Shown: positions 18,309-26,933 of the stretch, piece after piece
Layout of the letters: each line of letters begins with the position of its first letter
How positions within the stretch are numbered: the first letter of the stretch is position 1
Source of the DNA: Actinoplanes lutulentus
Lineage (GTDB): Bacteria > Actinomycetota > Actinomycetes > Mycobacteriales > Micromonosporaceae
Assembly: GCF_003259845.1 (NCBI RefSeq)
Contig: NZ_QLMJ01000012.1
Span: 186,001-250,000, forward strand
Reading direction: 5' to 3'
DNA: 64,000 nucleotides
Notes under the pieces: model-generated
The model's input: the letters and a program-made list of their open reading frames with translations, nothing else
The model's database searches: none
What the model was told of the DNA's origin: nothing
Program-made: the position numbers and the translations under genes

Positions 18309-18441
18309 CGGGGGTCACACCCTTGCCGTGCGCAGCCGGGGTCCGGCGCGTCTATTTCCGATCTTCCGCCGGACTCAACCGCTGGGCGATTTCGTGCGTA
18401 TGAACATGTGCAGCGCCGAGACCACTGGAGGGCCGCGCCGG

Positions 18442-19440
18442 ATGAGCCCGTACGAACCATTCACCCCCGCCAACGGTTACGACCAGCACCGTGGGGAGTG
18501 GGCGGCACCCGAGCAGCAGCAGTGGTTCCAGGACCAGCAGTGGGCTCAGGAACGCCAATGGGACCAGCAGCAGCAGGTGCAGCAGCAGCAGGTGCAACAG
18601 CAGCAGCAGTGGTACCCCCAGCAGCAACAACAGCAGCAGTACTACGAGCCGGCCCCGGTGATGGCGGCACCCGCGGCCGGCGCTCCGATCGCCCGCGGCA
18701 GCCGTACCCGGCTGGTGATCATGGGTCTGGTGGTGGCGCTGCTCGCGGTCTCCGGATGGCAGGCGTTCCGCGTCGAAGGCATGATCCGCAGTAGTTCGGA
18801 TCTGGCCTCCGCGGTGACCGCCGAGCAGGGGAAGACCCAGGAGCTGGAAAAACAACTGGCCACCGTCTTCGACCCGGAGGGCATCGCGGCGGCCGTGCTG
18901 CCCAGCGTGTTCCGGGTCCGGGCCGGCGACTTCACCGGCACGGCGTTCGCGGTCAGCGCGACCGACGACGGCCGGACCAACCTCTTCACGAACTACCACG
19001 TGGTCGAGGAGACGTTCGAGGCCGGCGACAAGTCGGTCTCGCTGGAGCGCGGCACCACCCGGATCGAGGCGACCATCGTGAAGGTGAGCGCCGGCAAGGA
19101 CCTGGCGCTGCTGCGGACCACGCGCGACATCAAGGCGCTCGGGGTGGCGAACGACGAGGTGAAGCCGGGCCAGCAGGTCGTGGTGGTGGGTGCCCCGCTC
19201 GGGCTGGACGACTCGGTGACCACCGGCGTCATCTCCGCGTACCGCCCGGATGACTCGGACGGCCCGACGATCCAGTTCGACGCCCCGATCAACCCGGGCA
19301 ACAGCGGCGGCCCGGTCGTCAACACCAGCAAGCAGGTCGTCGGCATCGCCACGGCGAAGGCCCGCGACGCCGAGGGCATCGGCCTGGCCATCCCGATCGC
19401 CACCGCCTGCGAGACCCTCGGAGCCTGCGCGAAAGGCTAG
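18442..19440 (+). CDS. Membrane-anchored trypsin-like serine protease with Gln-rich cytoplasmic head
   Basis: A 332-residue protein. Residues 25-67 are dominated by Gln runs interrupted by W, V and Y. One membrane helix lies at about 91-107. The extracytoplasmic chymotrypsin-fold domain has the triad H186 (NYHVV), D220 (GKDLALL) and S288 (NPGNSGGPVV), as in HtrA/DegP. There is no PDZ domain; the protein ends about 45 residues after the Ser. The ATG follows a CTGGAGGG ribosome site; two in-frame upstream starts (18328, 18400) lack one. It probably handles envelope protein quality control. The low-complexity head is unusual for the family. Confidence 0.88.
   Translation: MSPYEPFTPANGYDQHRGEWAAPEQQQWFQDQQWAQERQWDQQQQVQQQQVQQQQQWYPQQQQQQQYYEPAPVMAAPAAGAPIARGSRTRLVIMGLVVALLAVSGWQAFRVEGMIRSSSDLASAVTAEQGKTQELEKQLATVFDPEGIAAAVLPSVFRVRAGDFTGTAFAVSATDDGRTNLFTNYHVVEETFEAGDKSVSLERGTTRIEATIVKVSAGKDLALLRTTRDIKALGVANDEVKPGQQVVVVGAPLGLDDSVTTGVISAYRPDDSDGPTIQFDAPINPGNSGGPVVNTSKQVVGIATAKARDAEGIGLAIPIATACETLGACAKG
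18506..18642 (+). repeat. CAG-type microsatellite encoding the Gln-rich head
   Basis: Runs of CAGCAG broken by GTG, TGG and CAA codons form an impure trinucleotide repeat within the protease gene. The unit keeps frame, so length variation would change the cytoplasmic head without destroying the protein. Confidence 0.8.
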
Positions 19441-19443
19441 ATC

Positions 19444-20016
19444 TCAGCCGGCGGGGGCTCGGTGGCGGTCGGTCAGGGAAGACACACCGGGTGGGGGCAG
19501 GCCGGCTGTTGAGGCCAGCATTGTGCACCAGCCGCGAAGATGGGCACCGAAGTCGGTGGAGGTGGGCGTCCAGGAGGCGCGTACCTCCAGGTCCGCGGTG
19601 GGCGGCGGGCCGGCCAGCTCGCCGAAGCGGGTCGAGGCGGTCTGGGTGACAGTGCCGCCGATCGCCGTGTACGCCGCCTCGTAGTGCTCCAGGCCGTCGG
19701 TGAGCCAGGTCCACGCGACCGCCGGCAGCAGCGGATCGGTGGCCAGGTCCGACTCCAGCTCGGCGGTGATCAGCGTGACCAGGCGCAGGTCGCCGCGCCA
19801 GGCATCGTGGCCGTCCGGCTCGTGGAGCAGGATCAGCCGGCCGCTCGCCACCTCGTCCTCGCCGCGCAGGACGGTGGCGCTGAGGGCGAACGCGAATTTC
19901 GCGAGCCGCTGAGGCGGAGCGATCTCCTCAAGGAGGATCTCCGCCCACGGCGACTCCACGCGTAACCCGGCGACGGCGCGGGTGAACGCCTCGGGGGCAG
20001 GTGCGGGGGACGCCAT
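19444..20016 (-). CDS. DUF3000 family protein
   Basis: A 190-residue soluble protein found almost only in actinobacteria and annotated as DUF3000 (family recognition from the [16 protein letters not shown] region and the [10 protein letters not shown] segment). No catalytic motif, membrane helix or signal peptide is visible. It is convergent with the protease gene (3 nt between stops) and divergent from hemE. A leaderless promoter precedes the ATG. In M. tuberculosis a homologue lies between the RNase D and hemE genes (from memory). Role unknown. Confidence 0.8.
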   Translation of the reverse strand: MASPAPAPEAFTRAVAGLRVESPWAEILLEEIAPPQRLAKFAFALSATVLRGEDEVASGRLILLHEPDGHDAWRGDLRLVTLITAELESDLATDPLLPAVAWTWLTDGLEHYEAAYTAIGGTVTQTASTRFGELAGPPPTADLEVRASWTPTSTDFGAHLRGWCTMLASTAGLPPPGVSSLTDRHRAPAG

Positions 20017-20022
20017 AGGGGA

Positions 20023-20028
20023 AGACTA
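20023..20028 (-). promoter_or_regulatory. -10 box of the DUF3000 gene
   Basis: TAGTCT on the minus strand is 6 nt before the ATG at 20016, with no ribosome site. Confidence 0.45.
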
Positions 20029-20085
20029 AGCCGATCTCAGTGCCCTCCGTGCTCGGCACGCCGCCGGGGACCAACACAGCCGTGG

Positions 20086-20091
20086 CACCAT
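20086..20091 (+). promoter_or_regulatory. Possible -10 box of hemE
   Basis: CACCAT lies 6 nt before the hemE GTG. It is weaker than the TANNNT boxes elsewhere in the window but at the same spacing. Confidence 0.3.
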
Positions 20092-20097
20092 GGCCCG

Positions 20098-21132
20098 GTG
20101 ACGGTTCTCGAAGACTCCCCCTTTGTCCGGGCGTGTCGCGGCCTTTCCAGCTCGCACACGCCGGTCTGGTTCATGCGGCAGGCCGGGCGTTCGCTCCCCG
20201 AGTACCGCAAGATCCGGGCGGGGGTCGGCATGCTCGAGTCGTGCCGCCGGCCCGAGCTGGTCACCGAGATCACTCTGCAGCCGGTGCGCCGGCACGACGT
20301 CGACGCGGCGATCCTCTTCAGCGACATCGTGGTTCCGGTCGCGGCGGCCGGGATCGACCTGGACATCGTGGCCGGCACCGGCCCGGTGGTCGCCGAGCCG
20401 ATCCGCACCGCCGGTGACCTGGAGCGGCTGCGCCCGATCACGCCGGAGGACGTCGGCTTCGTCGCCGAGTCGGTGCGCCTGCTCGTCGCCGAGCTCGGTG
20501 CGACGCCCCTGATCGGTTTCGCCGGCGCGCCGTTCACGCTGGCCAGTTACCTGATCGAGGGCGGTCCGTCGCGGACGTACCTGAAGACCAAAGCCATGAT
20601 GTACGGCCAGCCCGAGCTGTGGAACGCGCTGCTCACCCGGCTGTCCGAGATCACGCTGACGTTCCTGCGTACCCAGGTGGACGCCGGGGTGAGCGCGGTC
20701 CAGCTCTTCGACTCGTGGGCCGGCGCGCTCTCCGAGGCCGACTACCGGCAGTACGTGATGCCGCACTCGGCGGCTGTCCTGCGGGGTCTGCTCGGCGCGG
20801 GTGTGCCCCGGATCCACTTCGGTGTGGGTACCGCGGTGCTGCTCGAAGCGATGGGTGAGGCCGGCGCTGACGTGGTGGGCGTCGACTGGCGTACCCCGCT
20901 CGACGTGGCGACCAAGCGGATCGGCCCGGACCGGTCGGTGCAGGGCAACCTGGACCCGGCGATCCTCTTCGCCGGCTGGGAGACCGTGGAGCGGGAGGCC
21001 CGCCGGGTGCTCGCGCAGGGCGCGTCCGCGCCGGGGCACATCTTCAACCTGGGCCACGGCGTGATGCCGGAGACCGACCCGGAGATCCTGACCCGTCTGG
21101 TCGCGCTGGTCCACGACGTCTCGTCGCGCTGA
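20098..21132 (+). CDS. hemE: Uroporphyrinogen decarboxylase
   Basis: A 344-residue enzyme that decarboxylates uroporphyrinogen III to coproporphyrinogen III. Hallmarks are [14 protein letters not shown] near residue 22, [17 protein letters not shown] near 140, the SWAGALS stretch, and DWRTPLD near 265. Length is normal. The GTG start gives a family-like N-terminus. It is the first of three heme genes (hemE, hemY/cgoX, hemQ/chdC) on this strand, with 132 nt before the next gene. The order indicates the coproporphyrin-dependent route of Gram-positive bacteria. Confidence 0.96.
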   Translation: MTVLEDSPFVRACRGLSSSHTPVWFMRQAGRSLPEYRKIRAGVGMLESCRRPELVTEITLQPVRRHDVDAAILFSDIVVPVAAAGIDLDIVAGTGPVVAEPIRTAGDLERLRPITPEDVGFVAESVRLLVAELGATPLIGFAGAPFTLASYLIEGGPSRTYLKTKAMMYGQPELWNALLTRLSEITLTFLRTQVDAGVSAVQLFDSWAGALSEADYRQYVMPHSAAVLRGLLGAGVPRIHFGVGTAVLLEAMGEAGADVVGVDWRTPLDVATKRIGPDRSVQGNLDPAILFAGWETVEREARRVLAQGASAPGHIFNLGHGVMPETDPEILTRLVALVHDVSSR

Positions 21133-21161
21133 GACCCCGGGCTGACCGGCCCGCGAAAGAT

Positions 21162-21176
21162 AGGACCTGGGTCCCT
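21162..21176 (+). promoter_or_regulatory. Palindromic candidate operator upstream of hemY/cgoX
   Basis: AGGACCTGGGTCCCT is a near-perfect dyad (GGACC-TG-GGTCC core), 89 nt before the GTG. It resembles the GGGACC-N3-GNCCC boxes bound by DevR/DosR-type regulators in actinobacteria. The assignment is tentative. Confidence 0.3.
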
Positions 21177-21264
21177 GGTCGACCCGGACGCGAGGCTGGC
21201 AGGCTCGGATCACAGCGAACGACCCCGGCCACCGGCGGCCGGGTGGACCTGGGAGTGTGAAGGC

Positions 21265-22656
21265 GTGCGGAAGCGGATCGCGGTCATCGGTGGTGGCATC
21301 GCCGGCCTGGCGGCCGCCGTGCGGCTGCGCGACCGGCTCGGCGAGGACGCCGACATCACGGTGTTCGAGCAGGCCGGCGTTCTCGGCGGCAAACTGCGCA
21401 CCGGTGATCTGGGCGGCCTCGCGGTCGAGCGTGGCGCCGAGTCGTTCCTGAACAGCGGTCCCGGCGGCACCGAGTCGGCAGCGGTGGCCCTGGCCCGGCG
21501 GCTCGGCCTCGGTGAGGCCCTGGTCCACCCGGCGAGACAGCCCGCGGCGCTGGCCATCGGCGGCCGGCTCACCCCGATCCCGGCGGGCACCCTGGTCGGT
21601 GTCCCCGGTGACCTGTCCACGCTGGACGGGGTGGCCCTGCCCGACGCCGGCTCCGACTCCGACACCGGCAAACCCCTGCTGGCGCCCGGCGAGGACGTCG
21701 CGGTCGGCGCCCTGGTCCGTTCGCGGTACGGCGACGAGGTGGTCGACAGGCTCGTCGACCCGATGCTCGGCGGGGTCTACGCGGGCCGCGCCGACCAGCT
21801 GTCGCTGCGTGTCACGATGCCGCAGCTGGCCCTGGCCGCCGAGACCGAGCACACCCTGCGCGACGCGGTCCGGTCCGCGCAGAGCAGCTCCCGGCGGGTT
21901 CCGGGCGCCCCCGTCTTCGCGGCCGTCGACGGCGGGATGAGCCGTCTCGTGTCGGCCGCCGCGACGGCGAGCCGGGCCCGGATCAGCCTCGGCCTGCCGG
22001 TTCGTGAGCTCAGCCGGCACGGCGACGGCTGGCGTCTGGTGCTCGGCCCGGTGCCGGCCCCGCAGGTCGAGGACGTGGACGCCGTGGTGCTCGCCATCCC
22101 GGCCGCACCGGCAGCCCGGCTGCTGGCCGGCCTCGCGCCGGAGGCGGCGCAGGCGGTCGGTGGTCTCGCCTATGCGAGCGTGGCGCTGGCCGGCCTGGCC
22201 CTGCCCCCGGGCACACCGCTGCCGGAGCTCTCCGGCTTCCTGGTGCCGCCCGGCGAGGGCACCCTGGTCAAGGCGGCCACGTTCTTCACCCGCAAATGGC
22301 CGCATCTGGACTCACCGGCCGGTCCGGTGATCGTGCGCGCCTCGCTGGGGCGGGCCGGCGAGGAGGATCGGCTCCAGCTCGACGACGCGGCGCTGCTGGC
22401 CCGGGCACACCGGGAGCTGTGCGCGCTGGCCGGCGTGGAGCTGCCGGCGCCTGCCGCGTCGTGGATCCAGCGGTGGGGTGGCGCCCTGCCGCAGTACGCA
22501 CCCGGTCACGCCGACCGGGTCGCGCTGGCCCGGTCCGCGCTGCCGCCGGGCCTGGCGCTGGCCGGTGCGGCCTTCGACGGCGTCGGCATCCCGGTGTGTG
22601 TGGCCAGTGGTTCATCAGCGGCGGACTTCGTAGTTACGTTCTTGGAGGAACAGTGA
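21265..22656 (+). CDS. hemY: Coproporphyrinogen III oxidase (HemY/CgoX), historically protoporphyrinogen oxidase
   Basis: This 463-residue flavoprotein has an N-terminal GxGxxG FAD motif (GGGIAGL, residues 8-14), a GGKLR-like second strand, EVLERGAES-type substrate-domain sequence (here VERGAESF), and a C-terminal FAD segment [14 protein letters not shown]. In actinobacteria this enzyme oxidises coproporphyrinogen III to coproporphyrin III. The adjacent chdC/hemQ gene supports that reading over classical HemG. The GTG start is preceded by a modest AAGG. The stop overlaps the hemQ start (GTGA). Confidence 0.93.
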   Translation: MRKRIAVIGGGIAGLAAAVRLRDRLGEDADITVFEQAGVLGGKLRTGDLGGLAVERGAESFLNSGPGGTESAAVALARRLGLGEALVHPARQPAALAIGGRLTPIPAGTLVGVPGDLSTLDGVALPDAGSDSDTGKPLLAPGEDVAVGALVRSRYGDEVVDRLVDPMLGGVYAGRADQLSLRVTMPQLALAAETEHTLRDAVRSAQSSSRRVPGAPVFAAVDGGMSRLVSAAATASRARISLGLPVRELSRHGDGWRLVLGPVPAPQVEDVDAVVLAIPAAPAARLLAGLAPEAAQAVGGLAYASVALAGLALPPGTPLPELSGFLVPPGEGTLVKAATFFTRKWPHLDSPAGPVIVRASLGRAGEEDRLQLDDAALLARAHRELCALAGVELPAPAASWIQRWGGALPQYAPGHADRVALARSALPPGLALAGAAFDGVGIPVCVASGSSAADFVVTFLEEQ

Positions 22657-23363
22657 GCGAGCAGGGCGAGCAGACCAACGCGGCGCGGATCAAGGAGCTG
22701 AACGCGACGATCCGTTACACCATGTGGTCGGTGTTCCGGGCGTCGTCGCCACTGCCGGCGCTGCGTGACGACATGTCCGGCGAGGTCGACACGCTCTTCG
22801 CGCAGCTCGCGGAGAAAGACGTGACGATCCGCGGCACCTACGACGTCTCCGGCCTGCGCGCCGACGCCGACGTGATGGTCTGGTGGCACTCGAGCTCACC
22901 GGACGCGCTCCAGGATGCGTACGGGTTGTTCCGGCGGACGGCGTTCGGTCGGCACCTGGAGCCGGTCTGGTCGCAGATGGCGCTGCACCGGCCGGCCGAG
23001 TTCAACCGCAGCCACCTGCCGGCGTTCCTGGCCGGTGAGGAGGCCCGGCCGTACATCTGCGTCTACCCGTTCGTCCGGTCCTACGAGTGGTACCTGCTGC
23101 CCGACGAGGAGCGCCGCCAGCTGCTGGCCGAGCACGGCAAGATGGCCCGGCCGTACCCGGACGTGCGGGCCAACACGGTCGCCTCGTTCGCGCTCGGTGA
23201 CTACGAGTGGATGCTGGCGTTCGAGGCCGACGAGCTCCACCGCATCGTCGACCTGATGCGTGACCTGCGGGCGTCCGGCGCGCGGCGGCACGTGCGCGAC
23301 GAGGTCCCGTTCTTCACAGGCCGCCGTCGCTCAGTCACCGACCTGGTGGCGAACCTGCCGTAA
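22653..23363 (+). CDS. chdC: Coproheme decarboxylase (HemQ/ChdC)
   Basis: A 236-residue protein of the chlorite-dismutase fold that converts coproheme to heme b with hydrogen peroxide. Y138 in CVYPF, H161 in AEHGK and H121 in RSHLP keep the spacing of the catalytic Tyr, proximal His and distal His of the actinobacterial enzyme (Y135, H158 and H118 in Corynebacterium diphtheriae, from memory), each shifted by three. A GGAGG ribosome site precedes the GTG, which overlaps the hemY stop by GTGA. It completes the three-gene heme block; the ferrochelatase gene is not in the window. Confidence 0.95.
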   Translation: MSEQGEQTNAARIKELNATIRYTMWSVFRASSPLPALRDDMSGEVDTLFAQLAEKDVTIRGTYDVSGLRADADVMVWWHSSSPDALQDAYGLFRRTAFGRHLEPVWSQMALHRPAEFNRSHLPAFLAGEEARPYICVYPFVRSYEWYLLPDEERRQLLAEHGKMARPYPDVRANTVASFALGDYEWMLAFEADELHRIVDLMRDLRASGARRHVRDEVPFFTGRRRSVTDLVANLP

Positions 23364-23398
23364 GCACCGGCCTCCCCGCCGAGCCCGGCGATCCGGCT

Positions 23399-23548
23399 GA
23401 GCCCTGCGACCTGGCCGGGCCTGGCCTGGCCGAGCCCTGCGACCTGGCCGAGCCGGGCCTGGCCTGGCCGAGCCCTGCGACCTGGCCGAGCCGGGCCTGG
23501 CCTGGCCTGGCGACCTGGCCGAGCCTGGCGACCTGGCCGAGCCCGGCG
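23399..23548. repeat. Degenerate GC-rich tandem repeat downstream of chdC
   Basis: Core GAGCCCTGCGACCTGGCC occurs at 23399, 23432 and 23470 (periods 33 and 38 nt), followed by shortened copies with GCGACCTGGCCGAGCC at about 23510 and 23529 (period about 19). The mixed periods break any reading frame, so it is not coding. It fills most of the gap between the convergent chdC and ElaA-type genes and may end transcription. Confidence 0.75.
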
Positions 23549-23568
23549 GCGCGGTGAGCGCTGTGAGC

Positions 23569-23634
23569 GTGACGGGGCGCCGGGGGCGGCGGCGGGTCGC
23601 GCCGGCGGAGTGGGCGTCAGGGGCGGTGCGTCAC
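23569..23634. repeat. 66-nt dispersed element with inverted ends, copy A
   Basis: The segment begins GTGACGG and ends GTGCGTCAC, so its termini are inverted repeats (GTGACG/CGTCAC). A close relative of similar length lies at 46019-46086. Both copies stand 22 and 12 nt, respectively, beyond the 3' end of a minus-strand gene and share the flanking GGCGTACTCA-type context or a variant of it. It looks like a REP or MITE-like intergenic repeat. Confidence 0.55.
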
Positions 23635-23656
23635 GGGCTCGGTCGTTGGCGCGTAC

Positions 23657-24109
23657 TCAAGAGGGTTTTGACATGGGGATGTGCGGGATGCCGTCCTCCA
23701 GGTATTCGGGGCCGGTCTGCGCGAAGCCGAATTTGGCGTAGAAGTGGGCCAGGTGGGCTTGCGCGTGGAGGGCGCTCGGGCGGTTGCCGATGACGGTGAG
23801 CGCCTCGGTGAGCAGGCGGCCGGCCAGGCCCTGGCCTCGGGCGTCCGGGGCGGTGACCACCCGGCCGATCCGTTCGGCGTCATCGTCGGCCAGGATTCTC
23901 AGGTACGCGCGAATTTTGCCGTCGCGGGTGAACCAGAGGTGCCGGGTTCCGGGCTCGTCGTCCCGTCCGTCGAGATCGGGGTAGGCACAATTCTGTTCCA
24001 CCACGAAGACGTCGGCGCGCAACCGCAGGATGGCGTAAAGAGTTGTGGTGTCGAGGTCGCGGAACGAGGCCACGCGGAGCTCGTCGTGCGGTTCCGGATG
24101 CATCGGCAC
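23657..24109 (-). CDS. ElaA-family GNAT acetyltransferase
   Basis: A 150-residue single-domain GNAT protein. The N-terminal LRADVFVVEQ-C-YPDLDGRD segment is typical of ElaA. The acetyl-CoA loop is ARGQGLAGRLL, and the C-terminal YAKFGF-EYLEDGIPHI fits the family. The substrate is unknown. The start is GTG 24109; ATG 24103 is two codons inside and could be used instead. It is convergent with chdC across the repeat region and divergent from the CBM48 gene. Confidence 0.87.
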   Translation of the reverse strand: MPMHPEPHDELRVASFRDLDTTTLYAILRLRADVFVVEQNCAYPDLDGRDDEPGTRHLWFTRDGKIRAYLRILADDDAERIGRVVTAPDARGQGLAGRLLTEALTVIGNRPSALHAQAHLAHFYAKFGFAQTGPEYLEDGIPHIPMSKPS

Positions 24110-24185
24110 AAGATACGCGGCGTGTCCTCACCTTCGGCCTGTTCCTGCCGTTATACGGATAAGGCTCGGCTTTGTGGAGGACGTC

Positions 24186-24461
24186 ATGATCAAGCGCAGC
24201 AAGCTGTTCGGCAACAAGACCCGTGTGACGTTCAGCCTGCCGGCGAATGAGCCGGTCGGACGGGTCAGTGTCGTCGGTGATTTCAACAACTGGGAGCCGG
24301 GCCGCCATGAGCTGCAGACGCGGCGCAACGGCACGCGGACGGTGAGCGTTCCGCTCGACCCCGGCCATTATAAGTTCCGTTACCTGGCGAGCGACGGCGT
24401 CTGGCTGGACGACGAGCAGGCCGACGGTGTCGGTCCGAACGGCAGCGAAATCCGGCTGTGA
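24186..24461 (+). CDS. Isoamylase early-set/CBM48-type small protein
   Basis: A 91-residue protein that is almost entirely one immunoglobulin-like early-set domain: GRVSVVGDFNNWEP, then LDPGHYKFRYLASDGVWLDD. This is the fold of the AMPK glycogen-binding domain and of the N-terminal domain of branching enzymes. No catalytic domain is attached. The ATG has a perfect GGAGG ribosome site 6 nt upstream. Such stand-alone domains probably bind alpha-glucan or regulate a partner; this is inferred. Confidence 0.85.
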   Translation: MIKRSKLFGNKTRVTFSLPANEPVGRVSVVGDFNNWEPGRHELQTRRNGTRTVSVPLDPGHYKFRYLASDGVWLDDEQADGVGPNGSEIRL

Positions 24462-24493
24462 AGGGCGGCAAGCCGGCCGCCTGAGAGCGGCGC

Positions 24494-24499
24494 TACCGT
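24494..24499 (+). promoter_or_regulatory. -10 box of thyA
   Basis: TACCGT lies 7 nt before the thyA ATG, with no ribosome site. Confidence 0.4.
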
Positions 24500-24506
24500 T
24501 CTCGGC

Positions 24507-25307
24507 ATGTTCGTCGACACCCAGTACGAAGACCTGCTGCTGCGGGTGCTGAAAACCGGTACGCCCAAGAGTGACCGCACCGGGACCGGCACCCGCAGCC
24601 TCTTCGGCGAGCGTTTGAGGTACGACCTCTCCCAGGGGTTTCCGCTGATCACCACGAAGCGGGTGCACTTCAAGTCGATCGCCGTGGAGCTGCTGTGGTT
24701 CCTGCGTGGCGACACGAACGTGAGTTTTCTGCACGAGCACGGTGTGAGCATCTGGGACGAGTGGGCGGATTCGTCCGGTGAGCTGGGGCCGGTCTACGGG
24801 CATCAGTGGCGGTCGTGGCCGGGCAAGCACGGCGGCGAGATCGACCAGATGTCGGAAATTTTGGAGACTCTGCGGAAAAATCCGGACTCGCGGCGCATGC
24901 TCGTCTCCGCGTGGAACGTCGGTGACCTGCCGGAGATGGCCCTCGCGCCCTGCCACGCGCTGTTCCAGTTCTACGTGGCCGACGGCAAGCTCTCCTGCCA
25001 GCTCTACCAGCGCAGCGCCGACCTCTTCCTCGGCGTGCCGTTCAACATCGCGAGCTACGCGCTGCTCACCCGGATGGTCGCGGACCAGGCCGGCCTGATC
25101 CCCGGCGACTTCATCTGGGTCGGTGGCGACTGCCACATCTACGACAACCACATCGAGCAGGTCAGCGAACAGCTCGGCCGGGAGGCGTACGCCTTCCCGT
25201 CGCTGGAGATCGCCGAGCGGCCGAGCCTCTTCGAGTACGCGTACGAGGACTTCACCGTGGTCGACTACCGCCACCACCCGGCGATCAAGGGGGCCGTGGC
25301 GGTCTGA
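24507..25307 (+). CDS. thyA: Thymidylate synthase
   Basis: A 266-residue enzyme that methylates dUMP with methylene-THF. The nucleophile is C149 in [19 protein letters not shown] (phosphate loop), the WDEWAD and GPVYGHQWR segments, [17 protein letters not shown] and IYDNH are intact. Length matches the bacterial short form. Its stop and the next start share one base (TGATG), so thyA and folA are coupled. This couples consumption of methylene-THF with regeneration of THF. Confidence 0.97.
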   Translation: MFVDTQYEDLLLRVLKTGTPKSDRTGTGTRSLFGERLRYDLSQGFPLITTKRVHFKSIAVELLWFLRGDTNVSFLHEHGVSIWDEWADSSGELGPVYGHQWRSWPGKHGGEIDQMSEILETLRKNPDSRRMLVSAWNVGDLPEMALAPCHALFQFYVADGKLSCQLYQRSADLFLGVPFNIASYALLTRMVADQAGLIPGDFIWVGGDCHIYDNHIEQVSEQLGREAYAFPSLEIAERPSLFEYAYEDFTVVDYRHHPAIKGAVAV

Positions 25308-25783
25308 TGACGATTCACATGATCTGGGCCCAGGCGAGGAACGGCGTGATCGGCGCTGCCGGGGAGATTCCGTGGCGGATCCCGGGGGAGCAGCGCCTCT
25401 TCAAGGAGCGGACCATGGGCTCCACTGTGGTGATGGGCCGCGCCACGTGGGACTCGCTGCCCGAGCGGGTCCGGCCGCTGCCGGGCCGCCGCAACGTGGT
25501 GCTGACCCGATCGCCCGGGTGGTCAGCCGAAGGAGCGGTTGTCGCCCACTCCCCGGACGAGGTCGTCGAGGACGACTTCTGGGTGATGGGAGGGGGCGAA
25601 ATCTACGCCGCCTTCCTACCGCGGGCGGCACACCTGGTACGAACGACAATAGACTTCGATGCGGACGGCGACGCCTTCGCTCCGGAGATCGGTTCGGACT
25701 GGGAAACCACGTCGACGACCGGTTGGTTAACGGCCGAGATGGGGCAGCGTTACCGGATAGACGACTTGTTGCGACGGAGGTGA
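25307..25783 (+). CDS. folA: Dihydrofolate reductase
   Basis: A 158-residue enzyme reducing dihydrofolate with NADPH. IWAQARNGVIG at the N-terminus, IPWRIPGEQRLFK, VVMGRATWDSLP and the VMGGGEIY loop are visible. The active-site carboxylate that is Asp in most bacteria (E. coli D27) reads as Glu here, in PGEQ, as in vertebrate enzymes. It follows thyA with a one-base overlap. The C-terminus ends in an R-R-R run. Confidence 0.95.
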   Translation: MTIHMIWAQARNGVIGAAGEIPWRIPGEQRLFKERTMGSTVVMGRATWDSLPERVRPLPGRRNVVLTRSPGWSAEGAVVAHSPDEVVEDDFWVMGGGEIYAAFLPRAAHLVRTTIDFDADGDAFAPEIGSDWETTSTTGWLTAEMGQRYRIDDLLRRR

Positions 25784-25904
25784 CATCTCCCATTAGCGCG
25801 GCTTCGGTATTGTCCACGACCGTTGGCTGGCGAAGATCGTTCGCGTTGCGCGGGCGCACGTAAGCCATTTCGTACAGAGCCTTTCCTCCTGGGGGACCGG
25901 AAAT

Positions 25905-26933
25905 ATGCGACCTGACTTCGTGCTCGACTCACCGACCCTGTCGGTCGTGACGCCGATGTACAACGAGCGCGAGGCAGTGGATCACTTCGTGGCACGCCTG
26001 CGTCCGGTGCTGGACGGTCTGGGCGTCACCTACGAGGTGGTCGCGGTGGACGACGGCAGCCGAGACGCGACAGTGGCCCGCCTGCTGGAGCTGCGCCAGG
26101 ACTGGCCGGCCCTGCGCGTGGTCAAGCTGCGGCGCAACGTCGGCCACCAGTCCGCCCTCGCCGCCGGCCTGCGGTCCGCCAAGGGTGACTACATCGTGAG
26201 CATCGACGCCGACCTCCAGGACCCGCCGGAGGCCATCGGCGAGATGCTGGAGAAGGCCCGCACCGAGGACCTGGACGTGGTCTACGGCGTCCGCAGCGAC
26301 CGGAGCACCGACACGGTCTTCAAGCGCAACACCGCCGGCGTCTACTACTGGCTGATGCGCCGCCTCGTCGGCCCGCACCTGAGCGACCAGGCCGGCGACT
26401 TCCGCCTGATGAGCCGTGTGGTCGTGGACACACTCAACGACCTGCCCGAGCAGCAGCCGGTGTACCGCCTGATCGTGCCGTCGCTGGGTTTCGCGAGCGG
26501 CGAGGTCACCTACGTGCGCGCCGAGCGCGTCGCCGGCGAGACGAAATACCCGCTCACGAAGATGATCAAGCTGAGCGTGGACAGCGTCACGAACTTCTCC
26601 GCAGCGCCGCTCCGTGTCGCCACCTGGCTCGGTGTCGTCGCCTTCATGGTCTGCCTCGGCCTGATCGTCAGTGGCGTGGCGGCCTGGGGCTTCGGTGTTA
26701 CCGTGCCGGGCTGGACGTCCCTCTACATCGCCGTGCTGCTGCTCGGCGCGGTTCAGCTCATCTGCCTGGGCCTGCTCGGCGAGTACGTGGGGCGAATCTA
26801 CGCCGCGACCCAGAACCGCCCACGGTTCCTGGTCGCCTTCGACACGGATGAGCAGGAGCCCATGACCACGAAGCCGGAGATCGTCTCCCTGGAGACGGCG
26901 GCTGTACCGACCCAATTGGCCGCGCATCGGTGA
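25905..26933 (+). CDS. Family 2 glycosyltransferase, polyprenyl-phosphate sugar synthase type
   Basis: This 342-residue protein has an N-terminal GT-A domain (SVVTPMYNE, VAVDDGSRD, SIDADLQDP as the metal-binding DxD region) and two C-terminal membrane helices at about residues 230-255 and 267-290, followed by a 40-residue tail. The architecture matches GtrB/DPM1-like enzymes that load a sugar on undecaprenyl or decaprenyl phosphate at the inner membrane face. A GGGGGA ribosome site precedes the ATG. Its stop overlaps the start of a large membrane protein (TGATG) that may be the acceptor transferase. Confidence 0.9.
   Translation: MRPDFVLDSPTLSVVTPMYNEREAVDHFVARLRPVLDGLGVTYEVVAVDDGSRDATVARLLELRQDWPALRVVKLRRNVGHQSALAAGLRSAKGDYIVSIDADLQDPPEAIGEMLEKARTEDLDVVYGVRSDRSTDTVFKRNTAGVYYWLMRRLVGPHLSDQAGDFRLMSRVVVDTLNDLPEQQPVYRLIVPSLGFASGEVTYVRAERVAGETKYPLTKMIKLSVDSVTNFSAAPLRVATWLGVVAFMVCLGLIVSGVAAWGFGVTVPGWTSLYIAVLLLGAVQLICLGLLGEYVGRIYAATQNRPRFLVAFDTDEQEPMTTKPEIVSLETAAVPTQLAAHR

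Noticed and set aside
23554-23793. Plus-strand Arg/Gly-rich open frame after chdC
   Set aside because: It covers the dispersed repeat and then runs antisense through the ElaA-type gene; no coding signature.
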